Assembly (NCBI RefSeq): GCF_004798865.1
Contig: NW_025335941.1
Span: forward strand, 10,584,253-10,648,252
DNA length: 64,000 bases
Reading direction: 5' to 3'
From: Varanus komodoensis
Taxonomy: Eukaryota > Chordata > Lepidosauria > Squamata > Varanidae
The first letter of the stretch is position 1; each line of letters starts with the position of its first letter. Shown one piece after another: positions 35,001-46,790 of the stretch. The position numbers were made by a program, and so were the translations under genes. The notes beneath the pieces were generated by a model that was given only the letters and a program-made list of their open reading frames with translations, did not search any database and had not been told where the DNA came from.

Positions 35001-38000
35001 TTTAGATGATATACTTGAAGATGCTTCAGGGAGAGAGACATCCAGTTGCTTAGATGAAACTTCTCTTGGCCTTTGACTCTCTGCAATTTTTACTCCCAAG
35101 TCTGTGCTCTTTAAGTGACTCTCTTTAGGTCTTTGTTCTGCACCATGTTTTGCCAAATCTGTTCTTGCCCACTTGTCATCAGCTGTTGCCTGATACAATT
35201 GCTTTTGTTTGATCGGGGTCTTTGTGGAAGGGAAATTTTGGAGGGTTTTGTCCTTGACTTGCTCTTGAGGAAAGTGTTTTTCCAGTGTTCCCTTTCCCTT
35301 CATTCTGTCCTCAGAAGAGATAGGATCTTTCCTGGGAAATACTTTGGCTTTTATGGTATGCTTGAAGGAGTTGTCTTCCTCCTCAGAATCTGAACTTGAA
35401 TCTGATCCAGAGCTCAATGAAGAGGATGACTCTTCATCTGTCGATTTCTTACGCAAGCCTTCAGCTGAGGAGAAAGCAGGTTCTGCCCCAGGAGAAGGAA
35501 ACTTTGCTCTCTGAGGAAATGCTACCAGAGTTTTCCTTGCAAAGAATTTCCTCAGATCTTCATCTGCTAATTGTACAGCTGAATCAGGTTTACTGTTACT
35601 TATGATCTCACCTTTATCTGTGAATTGTGGGAAAGAATTAGGAGACAGCTTTTAAAGGAAATTCAACTGCTGTTTGGTGGCTAATGGCTTGGTATATACT
35701 CCTCTAGCACCAGTTACATCTAGGAAATGACAGAAGGGGTGAGGGTGCAGGCTGGCATTTTCAAATACACCCTTGCTTTTATAGAATTCTTGTTGAAATT
35801 TATGAAAGAATCTAGTATAAATACCAAAAGTTTAGTTTCCCCAGCTTCACAATACCAGCTGCTGCATTTCATATAAATGCTCCCTAAAAGTTTTTAAAAG
35901 CCAATATTCTTCATACACAATGGTTCCTAACAAGAACACAAATTGTCTGTCTGTGGTATCACGCTGCCTGTGAACCTTTTATTATCAGAAATACCCTGAT
36001 CCAAACACTGTTGAGACAAAAATACTTTTGTAGCTTTTCAAGGACATCACAAATCGTATATTTAGTCATGCAGTATCTAAGTACCTCACCTACATTCAAT
36101 ATACTTTGAAACTGATTCAAACAAAGCACTTTCGATCTACCACAAAGTTCAATTATAATCTGTTGAAAGTGCAATCTCCGTATGGAATCACTTGCTTTTT
36201 CAAATGATACAAAGAGATATTTGTTAAGTAAAATACGTTGTCTTTTAATAACTGCCCTATTGATATTTGTCTGCCTACCACCTCTACCTTGGTCTTTAAA
36301 TTCAAGGTTTTCGTAGGTCTCTTTTACATACATAAGCTAAATTCATCCTTTCCTACACATACACACATGAAAAGGGACTCTAACTAGTCCAGCAATCATT
36401 TGCAGCATGATTCATCTCAACATCTCTGAGCTTTCTGAAGCAGGGCATGAAAGTAGTATCCTTCCACTGTTATTTGCCTACAGCATTAGCTATTCAGAGG
36501 TATTATCTTTAAACATGGTCATCAACAGATGTACTCACTATATATTTATCTAGCTGTTTTTAAAAATACCCTGTAAGCTAGTGGCTGTTAAATCATCTTG
36601 TGGCACTGAATTCTGTAAGATGCAGGCATCTTTCCTGAAGCAGAAAAATGTAGTTCCTCTAAGCTGTACTATTCAATATGAAACTTTGATAGCCACAAGA
36701 AAAGTGCTGCATTTATACAAAGAGGCAACATTAGTAGGACCAGGGCTGCCCCCAAGATACTCTGTAGGCTCTGAAGTCTCGGGAATGCACATAATATTAC
36801 TTGGATTTTGGGGAAACACATACTGCTTCACTGTTTTACTAAAAACACAAGAAGGCCTTGAAACTATGGATTACTTGCACAGTTGAGCCATCCCAGCAAA
36901 GGAATGAAGGCTTTTATTTAAAGAATTTCCCCTATAGCAAAGTTGTGGGAAATTCAACATTGCTAAATTTTGTAATGCACACGTTTTGCTGCAGAGCTTC
37001 TCACTACCTTCTAACTGTTTTACCATTTCAGGGAATCCTTAGGACATGTTATTTTGTCCCTAGGTGTAGGATCTCAGCAATGAAGTGGAACAAAAGTCAC
37101 AGATGAAAGTCTTGAAAATGTAGAAATGAGGCTTTCCATGTATCTTATAACCTTTAATCATTTTTAATGAAACTGTCAGAAGTGCTGTAGCTTCTTTAGG
37201 CAAAACACTTAAAAAAGAATACTCTCTTGCACAGACCAAGAAAACACTGGGAACTGGAACTAAACTGAATTGAGACATCCAACAGATTGCTGCTCAAACT
37301 CACTCAGGCTCTCCCACACCACCACCAGTTGGACTGGCTCTAGCTCCAAAATGGTTCTAGCTCAGCTTTCTTTATGACAAGCTCATTTTCTATATGTTTT
37401 TTCCCTCTGTATGTAAGAATATTTAACCATGTGAATCCCTAGCTAATGGTGATCCAGTCCAGATAAAGACAGACTAGCTTATCTGCTGGTTGAACTGGAC
37501 TATAACTTATTTGGAAAAAAATGTGAGAATCAGAAAGTGCGCATTACAGAGCTGTCTGTTGCTCTGAATGCAGACAACCTTGTGATGTTACTATTTGTGT
37601 TTCTGTCGTGCCTGTTAGCCCATACCAGTTCATATCTTTTGAACAACAATTCTATTACTTTAGCTCTAAGCTGAAATGCTGCTTGAGTCATCTTCGGTTT
37701 GTTTCAAACACTGTCTTCTCTAGCCTTTGTTTCATCTTCTGCACAATGTTCTGTGTGAATGAACTTCCTTGACTTGTTCTCAAGTACCTAAGTCTAATTT
37801 CTCAGGGCAGTCCATACTCCATAACTTCAGGTTATGAAAGCTGTGATCATAACACAGGAAATTAGAAGATGTGTGTTTCAGACTTGAGAAAATTCGTTGA
37901 TTCCTGAGATGTTCTTGTACCTAGTGCACTTAACAAAAGCTATAACCAAAAGTGCTTAAAGACATTAAGCAAACAAGTCAGCACAGATCTAAGCCAGAGT

Positions 38001-41000
38001 TGTGCACATGCTGTGAAGTTCAGACAGCTAAAGAGGGATGAGATCACCAATGTGCAGCATTGGCAATGACCTTCAATAAAAACTGGAAAACAGGAGGGAA
38101 GTATTTAAACGCATGGTAGTTTTCAGTTTGCTAATCAGTTGAATAACTTGAGAAAGTTAATTAAGCACTGAAGGAAAGCTATCATAAAAGTCAATTGTCA
38201 CAACATTTAAGGATGCAAAGCACAAGAAAGATATGAAGAACAGAGATACCAGAATGAAATGATCTGGAATTAGGTGTAAGGAGTGTAGTGATGAAGTTTA
38301 GAGTTGTTAAAACAAAAAGGGATTAAGAAAAGTTCCAAAAACTTCTCTCCAAACTGGCAGAATAGGCATGAATATGGCAAATGTTGTTCAATATATACAA
38401 ATGTAAAGAAATGCACATTAGGGCAAAAAAGCCCAGCTTCAAGAATAAGCTGGAGGGGTATGTGCTTGATGACAATGTCAACCCAATGAGCAGCTGCTGT
38501 GGAAAAAGCAAACTCGATGTTAGGTATAATTAGGAAAAGAGCTGAGAATAAAAATGCCAATATCATATTACCCATATACAAACCTATGGTGTGACCACAG
38601 TTAAAATATTGTGTGCAGTTCTGGCCACCACAGCTTTTTAAAAAAGGATATAGTAGAGTTGGGAAAAGGGCAGAGAAGGGCAACTAAGATGATCAAGGGA
38701 CTAGAGCAACTCTTGCAGGAAGAAAGGCAGCAATAGCTAGAATTGTTTCGGTTAGAGAAAATGTGACTAAGCAGAGACATGATAAGGGTGCAAAGAATTA
38801 TGCATGGTATGGAGAAAGTGGACAAGGAGACATTGGAGTTAACTTCTGCAAGATGAAGTGATGACCAACCATTTGGATGGTTTTAAAAGGAAACTGAACA
38901 AATTCATGGAGGAAAAAACTGTAATTGGCTACTTGTCATGCTGGTTAAATGCTACCTCCAGATTACAGGCAGTATCCCTATGACTGCCAGTCAATGGGGA
39001 ATGTGGGCAGAAGGGTGCTGTTGCACTCATATCATACTTGCAAGAATCTGTGAGCAGCTTGTGAGCTATGAACAAAATTCTAGCCCAAGTGGATGCTTGG
39101 TCCAACCCCGCATGAATCTTATGACTTCCAAAGAAAAGGTTAGCAAAATAGCAGAGCCTCTTTTGAAATCAGTAAAACAAAATCTAAGCATCCCATTTCT
39201 ATTTCTCATTATCAGTGTTCAAAGAACGTGTGCTCATAAATGTAAAGAGCAAATGGGTGCACCTTTTTCATTCCTACACTAATCTAAAATCATTGGGTTA
39301 CTCTTTCACAGAATATTGAGAATTAGGAGGAGGTCAGGATCTAATAATTATAATGCTTTTTCAGTCTCTCAGGGCCTCATTTATATAGGCTAGTCAAAGG
39401 CTCTGTAAAAATAAGATGACAGAAGCTATAATTGTTATTTTAGAGGATAAGTAGGCAAGATTGGAGCACAACAGCAGCACAACAACATGTTATGTAAAAG
39501 ACATGTGAAAACTCTAACAGGTTTAGGTTACACAATTAGAGCATGCTAAAAAGATGCATTTTGAGGTCATTATTGTGTTTTTCAAACTCTGAAAATTAAG
39601 GCTTTTTGTGTTAAGACACTCTACATATCATTACCACATCAAGTCTCAAGACAAATTCTCAAAGTCTGCAGGGACTACCACATTCTGCATGAGAATTCAT
39701 GTCCCATGAAAAGCAGATAATTTAAACATTCAAATACTGGAAATCTCCTTCTGAAGTGTTTAGGTCTGGTCATGTTGAAATTTCTTAAAACAATGTTATG
39801 AAGTTTGGATGCTTAGGATGGAAAAGCCTTGAGCTCTTATTACATGAATTTCTTTATTTATTATTAAGCCCTATTTATTAAGGAAACAGAGTATTTAGCA
39901 ACTAAAAAAGTGAAATCACACTGATACCTCCCTGAATGTCAAAATAGGAAGATTTTGCTGGACTATAGTCATCCAAATTTAAGATACACAGAAATTTCCA
40001 ATAGCAGCTGCAAATTACTCATCAGGAAATCCAGGGGTTCATGAAAAATCTAAGGAAATTTTGAACAAATACATATATTCTGCATCCCTATATTTATTCA
40101 AGGGGCATTAGGTCACATTAGATTTCACATCTTACAGTTTCTTTTTCTACTCAAGTACTCTACTGTAACTTATTTGTATCACATAAATTATCATACATTA
40201 TTCTTTGTACATGACTCTTGTACCTTCTGAGAAAAATATCATGCTAAAGTGCTCAAGACTCTTCTATCACACCCGTATATTTGTTGAAGATAGTAACAAT
40301 TATTAATTTTTTCTTGATATAACTTAAGATACAAGAGAGGTAAGTTCTGCAAAAAAGCACCCCATAAGCATTTCAGCATAACACTGATTAGGTAAGACAT
40401 TTAAATATTAGGTTAGTTGGTTTCATTGTGCAAACCTTACCTTTCAATATCTTTTGATTCATTTATAGTTAAACAAATTCTAAAGGTTTATGAGAACAGA
40501 GGACATCCAGCCTCTGTCTATGAGACTGGAATTCTAGAACTCATGATGTTCATATAACATAGCATAAAACAATGGTTTGATAGCTGTTTAATAGAAGAAA
40601 TGTAAATATCTGAAATGTGAATGTTTGGAGGAAATAAAACTAACATTCAATAGAAGAATAGATCTCTCCATTCCAAAACTGACTGGAAAAAATGGGGGGA
40701 CAGGTTTTTAAAATCTATTTTCCTCCCCATTCCCCATCTATATATTTTTCTGGCTTTTTTCCAGACCTTCATATTTCTAGTAATTAGTGCTATTGCTTTT
40801 GATCTCAGAAAATGCGAATGGAACAATGTGACTTCAGCCACACAATTACCATACTACCAACAGACCTCTCGGGATAGAAGGCAGACTTCACTGCAGAAAG
40901 GTGTGTGTCATTTCCCATCTTTGCTCCAGATGAACAGCCTGTAGCACACAATTCTTTAAAAGGAATTTTAGAAGTTGTCCAGAAAAGCACTAGAATATTA

Positions 41001-44000
41001 TGTCAGCATAACTGCAACAATTTTACAGCTTTGAATCTTGGCTGTCTACAGACCATTAAAACAAGCAAATGTTCTAGACTGCTATAAAATAAGGTTTATG
41101 AAAAGCATCTATTCATTTATAACATGCAGAAATTAACAAGAAATGATCTTACTTTGTTTGGAGCCTTTTTTAGTGTTCCCTGGTTTGGTGCCAAGAGAAA
41201 CAGAAGGCAGACTTCTAAGTCGCCATGCTTGCAGTGGTAAATTCTAAAATAATTTAAACAAGACATTTGATTAATAATGTACATCTCATGCACATTAGAT
41301 TTTTTTCATAAAAGTATAAGGCATAACAGATACTAATATGTCCACAAAATTCAGGGTATGTATGTCTGGCAGCAATTATACAGGATTCCTTTCAGAGCAT
41401 AAGTTAAAGTGTAAGAAGTCCAAAATGTTGTCCTCAAATAAGCATACCTGCATGTGCCAACCACTGCTCAAACAATATGCACATTCATTTAGAAATATTA
41501 AAAATACATAGGAAGAAGAGCATCTTATGATCCCTAGAGAGCACCTAGGGGCCTTATGATATTTCAGATTTCCAGGTCTGAAGTCATAAACAGACCTCTG
41601 ACTTTGGAGATGAAGATCCACACTCCAATCTCCCCTCCACCTTGCAGCTGGTGTGGGAAAAAAACTGTGCTGGTTGCTTTTCTAAGGTTAAAAAATCAGC
41701 CTTGGCAGAAGGGGACAAGGAGAAAGGCAGAATGGGGTTACCAGTACAATGTATTATGATAGTGCTCCAGCCTCCTTCTCTCCTCTTCCTAAGCACCTAA
41801 GTTAGATGGCCAAATAAGGCCACCCACTCTACTCTGGTTGATCAACAGGATTGTTCCATCACTCCTTGAGAACAAATATACTTACATCGGCAGGCTTGGT
41901 ACATCCAACTCACTTAAATGGAAAGAAGTGTGACATAAATGAATGGATCTTATTTTCAGATGGCTGTCAAAACACCAGGTTCATGGAAATGCCTCCATTA
42001 AAGCTTGAACGAGGCAAGCACTTTGGAAAAAGATGCTCATTTTGCAGATAGCTCAGAATCTCTAAAAGCTGATAAACTGTTATATGCATTTTATTAACCA
42101 GGCATATCAGTAGTATCTTCTATAGTCAGAGATGGAAAAATCTCAAAAGCCTGGTCATAAATGTGATGGTTCTGTGTGCTCTGCCAACACAAAACTGGTT
42201 GGTAAGTGAATGTGGGAATGTTTTTTCTTTATGTCATGAGAGAGCTATGTATCTATGGTGCACCTGGTCTGTACCATAGTAGAATATTAGATGAATGTGG
42301 GATAAAACCCACTGAAGTTACCTTGCCTTTTATTAGCTCTGTAGAACCAATTATTATTTCACCTAAAAGTCACTTAAATTCAAACTACTAAAAAATGTCA
42401 AGCATCACAACAATCATATATGAAAAGAATATTCACTATTTATTATTTAAAGTTTTTATATGCAATTAAAACACTAAAGCAATTAAGGGCATGATCTGAT
42501 GCATCATTAGATAAAAGTGCCTCACAACTTCCAGTAGTCTTCAGGCAGTCATGTGAGTAATGAATGCTGAGAGTTATGGGAGTATTTCTGTCTCACATGT
42601 ATAGGAATGACAACTGAACTTCTAGAAGAATCAAACCCTGACCATCCATAACTAATAGCACCACCTCTTGCCCAGGAACACATGCATAAAATAGTCATGC
42701 CAATACTTGTACAAATATAAGTTAATGCAACATTAAAGACCAGCTTTAAAAATTGTTGGGGAACAATTATAGCAGTTATAGCTGTTACCACCCAGCTAAT
42801 TAATATCTAAATGCATATTTTGATCACAATGCTCTTGTGATATTCTTGAAATATGGATGGAGGGAAGGAGAGAGAGAGACTATTCAATGGCTCCTCACCT
42901 CTGAAATATCTTTCTTAGGGAGGCCTGTCATCATTACATACCAAGCAAACATAAATCACTGATGCTAATATTTTAATTAAAAACAAATTTGATTTTATTG
43001 ACTATTTGATCTTGGAGGCTTATGAACACTCAGTGTAGAATGGGAAGCCTACAGAATGCAGTGGGGCTGACTTTCTAAAAAGCACATTCACCTGTTCTGT
43101 TACACTAGCTTGTATGCTTTGTTATGATATTATATTTTCCTTTTTCATACACTTTACCAGTCAGCCTAGAATCATTTTTACATTACATTTAAATTTATGT
43201 TGAAGGTGAGGCATATATATTCCATAAAGAAACAGACAGACATTACACTAAGGTCTAACACTGTACTGCTATTATTGTTACATTATATTTAGTTCCCCCT
43301 ATTGTCCCCCTGCAAAGAATCAACGACAGCTTATGATGTTTGCCCTTTTCCATTTTACCTTCACATTGTTGAGGTACGTTAGGTTGAGGAGTTAGTGACT
43401 GGCTCAAAATCACCCAGTGAGCCTCATGGCAAGTGGAGGCTGGAACCTGGCTCTCTGTCACCCTCACCACTACACCACACTATGGCTATTAGTGGAAGTC
43501 ATTCAAGCCAATTTCGATGCTTGCATATAAATATAATAAGTTTTTGGAATATGCTGTTTTCTTGCATCTTTATATAGCAGGGCAACTTGGGCTGTAGACC
43601 AAAACAACTGGAGCTGCATCCGTCAACTCCTACTGACTATATAGACTAGAACGAGTTGACAAGTACTGTAGCCTGAAATAATTGGAGGGCCACAAGTTCC
43701 CAAACCTTACCGCAGTTTTACCACTATAATAGTCCCTCCCTCGCCCCACCCCCTCATCATATGTTAATAAATGTCTATTTTGCCCAGCCTAATATACGCT
43801 GCTTGTCTGTGGTTCATCTAGTTCTTATGCAGAAAAGCCGTTCCTAGCTCTGCTACTTGAGATCCTTCCCATGTTATGCCCTGCCACCTTGATTCGGGTC
43901 CCACACGCTAGTAATGTACCCCCAGCAGTGGAGACTCGGAGAATAAGGCGAAGGCTGCAGTCCCGTGCAAATTCACCTGCAAGTAGATGCCATTGGATCC

Positions 44001-44260
44001 CGCGGGCCTTACTTCCGACTTAAAATGCACAGAATTAAGCTACCCCGGGACCCTCAGGTCAAGTCCTGACACAGACACACAGGCCCCACAAGCACATCTC
44101 ATCACTGGTATAGGCATAAAAAGCCTACGGTGACTTCCACTCTTGGCGGCTGGAGAAAGCCCCCCACCAGAACGACTCCCTCATCCTCAATCTCGGTTAC
44201 CTTGAGCGCAGACACCCTGCTAGAGCCGATGAGAAGACTGGCCGCCATCTTGGCGCTCCA
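30185..44260 (-). CDS. NDUFV3: NDUFV3: NADH:ubiquinone oxidoreductase subunit V3 (complex I accessory subunit)
   Basis: NDUFV3 is a mitochondrial accessory subunit bound at the NADH-dehydrogenase (N) module of respiratory complex I. Four exons read on the minus strand: 44248-44201 (16 codons, [16 protein letters not shown]), 41243-41153 (30 codons), an optional 835-class cassette 35617-34784 (834 bp) and 30396-30230 (stop TGA). The last exon holds the family core [16 protein letters not shown] and ends [13 protein letters not shown], close to mammalian NDUFV3. Skipping the cassette gives a 101-aa protein (human short form 108); including it gives 379 aa (human long form 473). Exons 2 and 3 both end in phase 1, so either joins the last exon in frame. 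The N-terminus is rich in Ala, Ser, Arg and Leu with no acidic residue, fitting a mitochondrial presequence. The promoter has YY1, ETS and NRF1-like motifs typical of OXPHOS genes. WDR4 is divergent and upstream; PKNOX1 follows downstream on the same strand. Confidence 0.95.
30204..30209 (-). terminator. NDUFV3: NDUFV3 polyadenylation signal (AATAAA)
   Basis: A canonical hexamer on the minus strand 20 bp after the stop codon, implying a very short 3' UTR with cleavage near 30185. Length and order are plausible, but cleavage itself is inferred. Confidence 0.6.
30230..30396 (-). CDS. NDUFV3: NDUFV3 exon 4 (last exon, conserved core)
   Basis: Acceptor CTCTCATAG|AGGCC. It reads (K/E)[54 protein letters not shown], stop. 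This 54-residue block is the most conserved part of the family and the part that docks on complex I. Confidence 0.95.
31140..31795 (+). mobile_element. Decayed L2-type LINE 3' end
   Basis: The plus strand gives [20 protein letters not shown], then [20 protein letters not shown], a broken version of the reverse-transcriptase C-terminal run (VTSQLDYCNALYMGLPLKTV...). The tail TTTTTAAAATATGTTTTTGT leads to a G9 run and CATAAATACAATCAAACAAA. Several frame breaks show considerable age. Confidence 0.7.
31997..32075. repeat. Compound (TC)n(TG)n microsatellite
   Basis: An uninterrupted TC run followed directly by a TG run, about 78 bp together, within NDUFV3 intron 3. It generates spurious [12 protein letters not shown] open frames. 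Confidence 0.97.
32960..33035. repeat. Palindromic element, family C, copy 1
   Basis: TTTGATTTCAGTGAGA opposes TCCCAGTGAAATCAATGG around a central CTTAAGCTT. It shares the 'cattgatttcagtggg' word with the copy at 58300. Confidence 0.55.
34784..35617 (-). CDS. NDUFV3: NDUFV3 exon 3, alternative cassette specific to the long isoform
   Basis: 834 bp (278 codons), open throughout, with acceptor TTCACAG|AT and donor CTGG|GTATTG. It starts [20 protein letters not shown], includes [14 protein letters not shown], then an acidic-serine run ([20 protein letters not shown]) and long Lys/Glu/Ser/Thr-rich stretches to EQQSTIL. No globular domain is visible; the composition suggests disorder, as in the mammalian long isoform. 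The donor departs from consensus at +4 to +6, and the frame stays open 69 codons into the intron (to 34575). Confidence 0.9.
35618..41152 (-). other. NDUFV3: NDUFV3 intron 2
   Basis: About 5.5 kb in the long transcript. It holds one CR1-type LINE fragment (38290-39120). A 124-codon minus ORF at 35959-36333 has no recognisable motif and no splice context linking it to NDUFV3. Confidence 0.8.
38290..39120 (+). mobile_element. CR1-type LINE 3' fragment
   Basis: Words in order: AAATGCACATTAGGGCAAAA, AACTCGATGTTAGGTATAAT, GTTAAAATATTGTGTGCAGT, AGAAGGGCAACTAAGATGAT, AATTATGCATGGTATGGAGA, AAACTGAACAAATTCATGGA, TTGCACTCATATCATACTTG. Translated, it resembles the CR1 C-terminus (KYCVQFW..., [16 protein letters not shown]). 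The 3' end TGGTCCAACCCCGCATGAAT agrees with squamate CR1-like tails. Inserted in NDUFV3 intron 2 antisense to the gene, with many breaks. Confidence 0.85.
41153..41243 (-). CDS. NDUFV3: NDUFV3 exon 2
   Basis: Acceptor TATTTTAG|AAT, donor CAAA|GTAAGA. It reads [20 protein letters not shown] and continues [10 protein letters not shown], then one base (phase 1). Basic and free of acidic residues, it probably completes the presequence. Confidence 0.92.
41244..44200 (-). other. NDUFV3: NDUFV3 intron 1
   Basis: About 3 kb with a minus-oriented CORE-SINE (43265-43488). At 43975-44045 there is a short repeat piece (GTAGATGCCATTGGATCCC...). The rest is unique. Confidence 0.8.
43265..43488 (-). mobile_element. 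CORE-SINE (MIR-like)
   Basis: CGACAGCTTATGATG, CATTTTACCTTCACATTGTT, GAGGTACGTTAGGTTGAGGA, AAAATCACCCAGTGAGCCTC, then the tRNA-like end CTCACCACTACACCACACTA. Reverse of the 6916 copy. Confidence 0.8.
44201..44248 (-). CDS. NDUFV3: NDUFV3 exon 1 (coding part)
   Basis: ATG at 44248-44246 in CCAAGATGGCGG context, reading [16 protein letters not shown]. Donor AAG|GTAACC, phase 0. The peptide is the likely start of the mitochondrial targeting sequence. Confidence 0.92.
44241..44253 (-). promoter_or_regulatory. NDUFV3: YY1-type element overlapping the NDUFV3 start codon
   Basis: CAAGATGGCGGCC matches the AANATGGCGGC form of the YY1 site, which in TATA-less promoters commonly lies just downstream of the start site and often includes the initiator ATG. 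Confidence 0.65.
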
Positions 44261-44367
44261 CCAAAAGGCGTCCCCTCAACAACCTTTACCTAAGAGAGAG
44301 GGAGGAAAAGGTTCCCACGCGCTTTTCCGGCCTAGGGCGCCCTCTCCTAGGAAAAACCCACGCACTT

Positions 44368-44377
44368 CGCGCATGTG
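44368..44377. promoter_or_regulatory. NDUFV3: NRF1-like site upstream of NDUFV3
   Basis: CGCGCATGTG is one or two bases from the NRF1 half-palindrome GCGCATGCGC, about 120 bp upstream of the ATG. NRF1 control is established for many complex I genes; here it is inferred. Confidence 0.45.
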
Positions 44378-45791
44378 GGCGTGAGGCGAAGGCAGCGGCA
44401 CCGCCCCGCTTTCCCCGGAGCAGCGCCTTCCCTCCGGCTGTTCAGCGGCGGTCGTGGCTGATGGGCAGTAGCGTTGCTGAACACTCGTGAGAGTAGCTTA
44501 CAGAAAGAAAGGGAGCCTTTCTTCTTATGAAATTTTACTTATCTTGCAGAACAAAGACAGCAAAAAGAAAGAAATCCTTAATAATATAACAAGGTCACCG
44601 AAGAAAGCACAGATTATAATTCCTAAGGGCGTGACATCTGACAGAGAAAAAGTGCTACTGTTCATAACGTTCCTCAGCCAGCACTGCTGGGTCTTGCGGG
44701 GCACTTAAGAGGTGTAGGATTTTAGGTTGCGCCCTTAGTCTATAACAAATATACATGTGGAACATCTACAGCAAAATGGCCTAAGCAGGAGGTCAGTATC
44801 TAATGAAAGAATAAAAATGCAATTTATACAGCATATAAAAAAGTACGTGTGCAAGCAGCATTATTTTGTGTGTATCTGTGTACCAGTCAGAACACATAAA
44901 GGAAACTTTGTCATTTGATCCTAAGTTTGAACAACAAAGGATGCCTTTGGTGGAAAGGTGAGGCGCTTTGAAATTCCAGCCGTTTTCTGATCACAGGGCC
45001 ACGAAAGGGAACAGTGGTTTTTCCTTGGCATGTATGATATAAATTTTGTATCAGGCTGCCACTGTGTCATTTCTCATTTATTAAAAATAATGTATAACAC
45101 TTTCTATCAATTCTGAATTCCCCGAAGAAACACCACTGTTACAATAGTCTCCTTATGATGGCCTTATTCACATGTTCAAGTGAATGCATGCAAGCTTCAT
45201 GTAAGGGTATACACAGATGCTCAATATTCTCATGTGTTTTTGTTCCAGTTCTTACCATTGAATATTCAGTGCACCACTTTGAAGGGAGATGGGAGGGATG
45301 TGTGTGTATGTGTGTACATGCATGTTGGAGGAATGCTTGCTTCTGAGTGAATGAATGGATGGGAGACTATGACTCTGTCAAAGATTATGTGGATGAAAAA
45401 AGTATGCATGTGTGTACAGTGTGTTAAGGTGAGTTTATTCAGGTGACAGAGAGTGATGATAGCGGTGAATTGACTGCTAGAGAGAGTAAGCATGCAAACA
45501 TTTGCCTACTGTGAAATAGGTATTCTACTGCAGCAGAAAAATATGGTTATAAGGAACTACTTCTCTGTGTTAGAGCCCACCTCTGCCTTATACTAGTTTC
45601 TGGGACAAGTTACTTTTAACATCACAGGTGTGTTAGTTATGAAATGGTTAAGTATGAACAGCAGAACCCTCTATTGTGATGATGTGGGCCTGGTCCAGTC
45701 AGGTATCCTAGGTTTGAGAACACACAGGAAAAGACAAAATCATCTGTGTCAAAGATGATATAAAGTTTATTTAATACAGTGAAGAATATGG

Positions 45792-46409
45792 ATGCAGATT
45801 ATTAACAAGCTAAAGCTCAGTGGCCTATCAGTACCCTTAATAAACCAGGGGCAACCCATGGGCTCCAAGGCTGCTTGGCCAAGCAACATGTCAATTTCTC
45901 CCTGCAGGATAACAACAAAAAATGCCTCTTGCCATAGAAGTTGCACTGTTTCATTTCCACTATCGCAGAGCCTGTCAGGATGCACCCAGGGTCCCTGCCC
46001 ACTTTCTGGGAGTAAAGCTGTTTTGATACAAAACAATGCAAAAACACACCTTATCTACAGAATCTTTGAGGAAGGCAACTGTAAGGCCATTATGCCTGGT
46101 GCCCTTCTTAGTAAGCGCAAGGCTATGAGGACTTGGCATGCTTGCAAAAAATTATTTTGGCTTTTGGACACAGGGAAAGTTCACTACCTGTTGAACCTCA
46201 ACAGCCTCCTAGCCATTCCTCCAGTTGAACCAGAACAATGCACACCCTTCAGCTACCATTATGTGAATGGGCAAGGTATCCATAGCAGCCATTTTGTTAA
46301 GGTACCAGTAACCCATTCTCAAAATTCCAAACATGCCCACAGTCCCATAAAGGTTGGTGAAACCAGCGTAGGGGTTTCAACAGGAACTTTCATGTGCATC
46401 ATGTCCTGA
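45792..46409 (+). other. Unassigned open frame of 205 codons
   Basis: The longest plus-strand ORF outside the genes, starting MQIINKLKLSGLSV and ending STGTFMCIMS. No domain, signal peptide or family motif is recognisable. Composition is ordinary (Ser, Lys and His moderately frequent, one run of Pro-Val-Glu-Pro). There is no CpG promoter, and shorter ORFs overlap on the other strand, so it may be chance or an eroded repeat. Confidence 0.2.
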
Positions 46410-46755
46410 CTTGCTAGATGTTGCTAGCTATTCTTTCCAGAAGAAATGCAATCACTTGAAGTGGGTGGAAGTGGAGGGCACTTCATGAAATGTGGTAACC
46501 GCCAATGTGTTATTTGTCTCAGGCACCAGTGAGAAATGGATCAGTATCTTGGATGATGAAATGAAGTGCATGGTGCTGTCTTTAGCCTTGACCATTTTGG
46601 GTGTTAAACTTTAGAATCTTCCCTTGGACTTGGAAATAGATTGGTAGCCATATCAAAATTATAATCTCGAGCTCCAATCAGAAGTTTGGGAGCTACATTT
46701 CGGACCATGTTTTCTAGACTCTCTTCAAAGGAAGCCCCATGTTTAAGTCCATTAA

Positions 46756-46790
46756 GGTGCAACCCTATGCATATTTAGACACCAAAAGCC
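46756..46790. repeat. Palindromic MITE-like element, family A, half copy
   Basis: GGTGCAACCCTATGCATATT followed by TAGACACC matches the outer arm of copies at 3059 and 21007. The rest of the element is absent. Confidence 0.5.

Larger units (their letters stand above)
44130..44470. promoter_or_regulatory. NDUFV3: NDUFV3 CpG-rich promoter
   Basis: CpG-dense block around and upstream of exon 1. Its motifs fit a nuclear-encoded respiratory gene: YY1 over the start codon, an ETS/GABP-like CCGGAAAAG (44330-44322) and an NRF1-like CGCGCATGTG (44368-44377). TATA-less. The start site is probably within about 60 bp of the ATG. Confidence 0.75.

Noticed and set aside
35456-35456. Start of the NDUFV3 cassette ORF at this point
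   Set aside because: The codon is TTG, not ATG, and the frame continues upstream to the splice acceptor at 35617.
35959-36333. 124-codon minus ORF in NDUFV3 intron 2
   Set aside because: No motif and no phase-consistent splice sites linking it to NDUFV3.
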